From JBCDBH01 sp039184055 (GTDB lineage: Bacteria; Acidobacteriota; Thermoanaerobaculia; Multivoradales; J023): a stretch of 7,812 nt of DNA. Shown piece after piece: positions 5,932-7,812 of this stretch. The notes under the pieces are model-generated. The model did not search any database, was not told the DNA's origin, and worked only from the letters and a program-made list of their open reading frames with translations. Numbering within the stretch: position 1 is the stretch's first letter; each line of letters begins with the position of its first letter. The position numbers and the translations under genes were made by a program. The DNA is taken from positions 1 through 7,812 of the forward strand of contig JBCDBH010000285.1 of assembly GCA_039184055.1 (NCBI GenBank), in the 5' to 3' direction.

Positions 5932-7812
5932 GGCTTCTCGTCACCGAGATCTTTCAAGAACGATGGCGGTCGCCAGATGTCTTGGATCTTGTCGAGAGTC
6001 TTCTGGCGGCGCTTTTTGCGATCTTTCACCGGCAGCTGGCCCTCTTTCTTCAAGAACTCGTCGATCGCCGCGTAGACCAGCTGATCACGCCGGGTATAGC
6101 CGAGCACGGGTCGGCTGTAGTCCTCGAGCTCGTTGTGCAACCGCTCGAGCTCATCCTCCCACGTGCCAACGGTCCAAGACGGGCCGTTCGCGGCTCGTTC
6201 CTCCGGTTTCATCGCCAGCAGCCGATAGTAGACCTGGAACCGACGATCGATGTCGGGATCGATCGTGGTGCCCAAACCGAAGAACTCGGACGTCAAGAGC
6301 TGATCGACGCGATAATCATTCGGTGAACGCTCGATCTGCTCGACCTCGACGGCCGAGGAATCGGGACCGGAGCTTTCCTTGGCGACGTACCACACCTCCT
6401 CCGCGAACAAGCCGCGCAGACACAGGGGCTCGTGGGTCGACACGAGGAATTGCAACTGCGGGAACTCGCGTCGGAGTCGACTGGTGATCTGCACCTTCCA
6501 ACGCGGGTGGAGATGAGCGCCGATCTCGTCGATCAGGACGATGCCGGTGGCGTTGCGCATGTCGGCCATGCCTTCACCGAGACCGGCCATGACGTCGCAG
6601 ATCAAGGCGATGATCGCCCGATAGCCATCGCTGGCATAGGAAAGGGGCGCGCCATCGACCAGCTCGATTTCCTTACGCGCTAGATTGCGACTGAGAAGCG
6701 GCGCGGGTGTGTCCTCCGAGGTGGCCATCGGATCGTCGGTACCGATGAAGGACGTGATCGTGCGCGCCGCGGTGTGGAAGTCTTCCTCCTCGAGATCGAG
6801 CAGCCAACGTTCGGCATCGATCACCGGGGCGCGTGGATTGAGCAAATTCGCCACTCGAACATGGCCGTGCTCCTCGGTGGGGATCTCGTCGCCTTCGAGC
6901 AGACGCGTGGCGCCGTAGCCCCGTACGTACGCCGCCATCCGGGGCGCGCTGCCGCTGCCCCACCAATGCCGCTCGGCATCGAAACGAAGCTCGATCCGCG
7001 ACCCGCCGGAAAAGCCCAGAAGAACCCTTCCTTCGCTTTGCCCACGTCGGAGCAGCTTGCGCCACGACAGCTTCGCATCGTCGAGCAACCCATCGAGCTG
7101 ATCGCCGGCCAGTGCCAGGGCGATCGCCTGCATGATCGAGCTCTTGCCCGATCCATTCTCACCGAGCAATACGGTCCACGCCGTGGCGTCGAGCCTTTCA
7201 TCGCTGCTTCCATAACGCGGCAGCAGCTCCACCGGGTCTTGCGACGGATCGAACTTCAACGAGTCGATAGCCTTGAAGTTCACGATCTCGATGTGATTGA
7301 TCCGTGCCGAGCGCTCGATGACCGACGGGCTTGTGAGATCGCTCTCGGCTTGCGTCGCATAGGCCGCCATCGCACCGCCACGGGTAACCTCGAACGCGGT
7401 ATCGGGAGACACGAGCATGTGAGGCGCGTCGCGCTCGAGAATCTCTTCGACCAACCCTCGGCAGCTCTCCGGGAAAAGCGACAGATCTTGTTGAACGGTC
7501 GAAAACTTCGCGATCTGCACGGCTAGCTCGACGCTGAGCGCACGCGTCACCTCGACCAGCTCTTTTTCTTCCTCGAATCGCCGAGACGTGAGCCAATGCT
7601 GCTGGTTGGCCTTCTCCAGCCACGCGAACAGCTGGGAAGCAGCGACCTGCCGGATCGCACCGGCGAATTCGAGCCGCGCATCGAGAGCTTGCCCGAGAAG
7701 CTCGAAAAAACGTCCGGCGCGTCGTTCGCGGACCTCTTGCAGCCGATCGCCCCAATACGAGATCACCTTCCCGCGTGACGAAACGAGCTCCTTGTTGTTG
7801 AGATCGAGAATC
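5928..7812 (-). CDS. ptuA: AAA/ABC-type ATPase, PtuA-like (Septu defence), 5' end outside window
   Basis: Predicted ATPase subunit of a Septu-type anti-phage system. Numbering from GTG 7766 (612 aa): nucleotide-binding domain from about 156 (INHIEIVNFKAIDSLKF). Walker A GENGSGKS 202-209; degenerate ABC signature LSYASDGYR 375-383; Walker B with catalytic Glu IVLIDE 409-414; D-loop-like HLHP 418-421; H-loop STHEP 443-447. This is the OLD/RecF-like AAA_15/AAA_21 group. A charged helical tail (about 500-612) follows, ending in the ATGA overlap with the HNH gene. The reading frame is open to the window edge: 15 more sense codons precede GTG 7766, and GGGAAG abuts that GTG with no spacing, so the true start is probably upstream. 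At least 170 residues before the ATPase domain (7290-7812) are Arg/Glu-rich and helical and are not part of a minimal PtuA; I cannot assign them. The OLD (Gabija GajA) alternative is disfavoured because there is no TOPRIM domain and an HNH partner is present. Confidence 0.88.
   Translation of the reverse strand, partial: ILDLNNKELVSSRGKVISYWGDRLQEVRERRAGRFFELLGQALDARLEFAGAIRQVAASQLFAWLEKANQQHWLTSRRFEEEKELVEVTRALSVELAVQIAKFSTVQQDLSLFPESCRGLVEEILERDAPHMLVSPDTAFEVTRGGAMAAYATQAESDLTSPSVIERSARINHIEIVNFKAIDSLKFDPSQDPVELLPRYGSSDERLDATAWTVLLGENGSGKSSIMQAIALALAGDQLDGLLDDAKLSWRKLLRRGQSEGRVLLGFSGGSRIELRFDAERHWWGSGSAPRMAAYVRGYGATRLLEGDEIPTEEHGHVRVANLLNPRAPVIDAERWLLDLEEEDFHTAARTITSFIGTDDPMATSEDTPAPLLSRNLARKEIELVDGAPLSYASDGYRAIIALICDVMAGLGEGMADMRNATGIVLIDEIGAHLHPRWKVQITSRLRREFPQLQFLVSTHEPLCLRGLFAEEVWYVAKESSGPDSSAVEVEQIERSPNDYRVDQLLTSEFFGLGTTIDPDIDRRFQVYYRLLAMKPEERAANGPSWTVGTWEDELERLHNELEDYSRPVLGYTRRDQLVYAAIDEFLKKEGQLPVKDRKKRRQKTLDKIQDIWRPPSFLKDLGDEKP

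Noticed and set aside
5344..6075. 243-codon open frame on the + strand across the HNH/ATPase junction
   Set aside because: Shadow of the two defence genes, whose motifs (zinc cysteines, ATGA overlap) lie on the other strand.
6774..7526. 250-codon open frame on the + strand inside the ATPase gene
   Set aside because: Shadow frame; Walker A and the start of the ATPase domain are encoded on the - strand over this span.
1..7812. Frequent CGATCG hexamers, as in the HIP1-type repeats of cyanobacteria
   Set aside because: The full HIP1 octamer GCGATCGC is not enriched on reading, and CGATCG is explained by codon choice in Ile-Asp-Arg-rich high-GC genes.
5059..7812. Retron-associated Septu (reverse transcriptase plus ncRNA with the ATPase/HNH pair)
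   Set aside because: No reverse transcriptase motif or msr/msd-like inverted repeats in the window. It could only lie beyond 7812, which cannot be seen.

Overview
This is a high-GC window with seven protein-coding genes: six clear ones, plus a very short one behind a perfect ribosome binding site. The window's sequence is rich in CGATCG and CTCGAG, and its genes use GC-ending codons. Nothing in it names the host. A high-GC Gram-negative such as an Acidobacteriota or Myxococcota member is plausible, but that is a guess from gene style. I see no rRNA, tRNA, CRISPR array, insertion sequence or integrase.

Left part (1-2761): a VAO-type flavoprotein of the D-arabinono-1,4-lactone/L-gulonolactone oxidase group runs on the + strand. 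Its start lies before the window, because a family-typical N-terminal stretch is readable upstream of the first usable start codon. It meets, tail to tail with only 3 bp between stop codons, an AraC-type regulator on the - strand. In that regulator the DNA-binding domain sits in the middle rather than at the C-terminus.

Middle part (2762-4244): an AT-richer divergent intergenic region separates the AraC gene from a 36-codon ORF on the + strand, which has the Shine-Dalgarno AAGGAGG 5 nt before its ATG. Two hairpins precede it and a strong GC-rich hairpin follows it. Next on the same strand is a 355-aa all-helical, TPR-like protein with no recognisable output domain. A small peptide beside a TPR-like protein, with a divergent regulator, is the least explained arrangement in the window.

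Right part (4300-7812, all - strand, read right to left): an SMC/ABC-like AAA ATPase overlaps an HNH endonuclease by 4 bp (ATGA). This is the PtuA-PtuB layout of a Septu anti-phage system. The ATPase carries an N-terminal region of at least 170 residues before its nucleotide-binding domain and runs off the window end. A GNAT acyltransferase gene follows on the same strand after about 130 bp. It converges on the TPR-like gene with a 55-bp gap.

Two genes (FAD oxidase, ATPase) are truncated by the window edges, so their true starts and their upstream neighbours cannot be seen.
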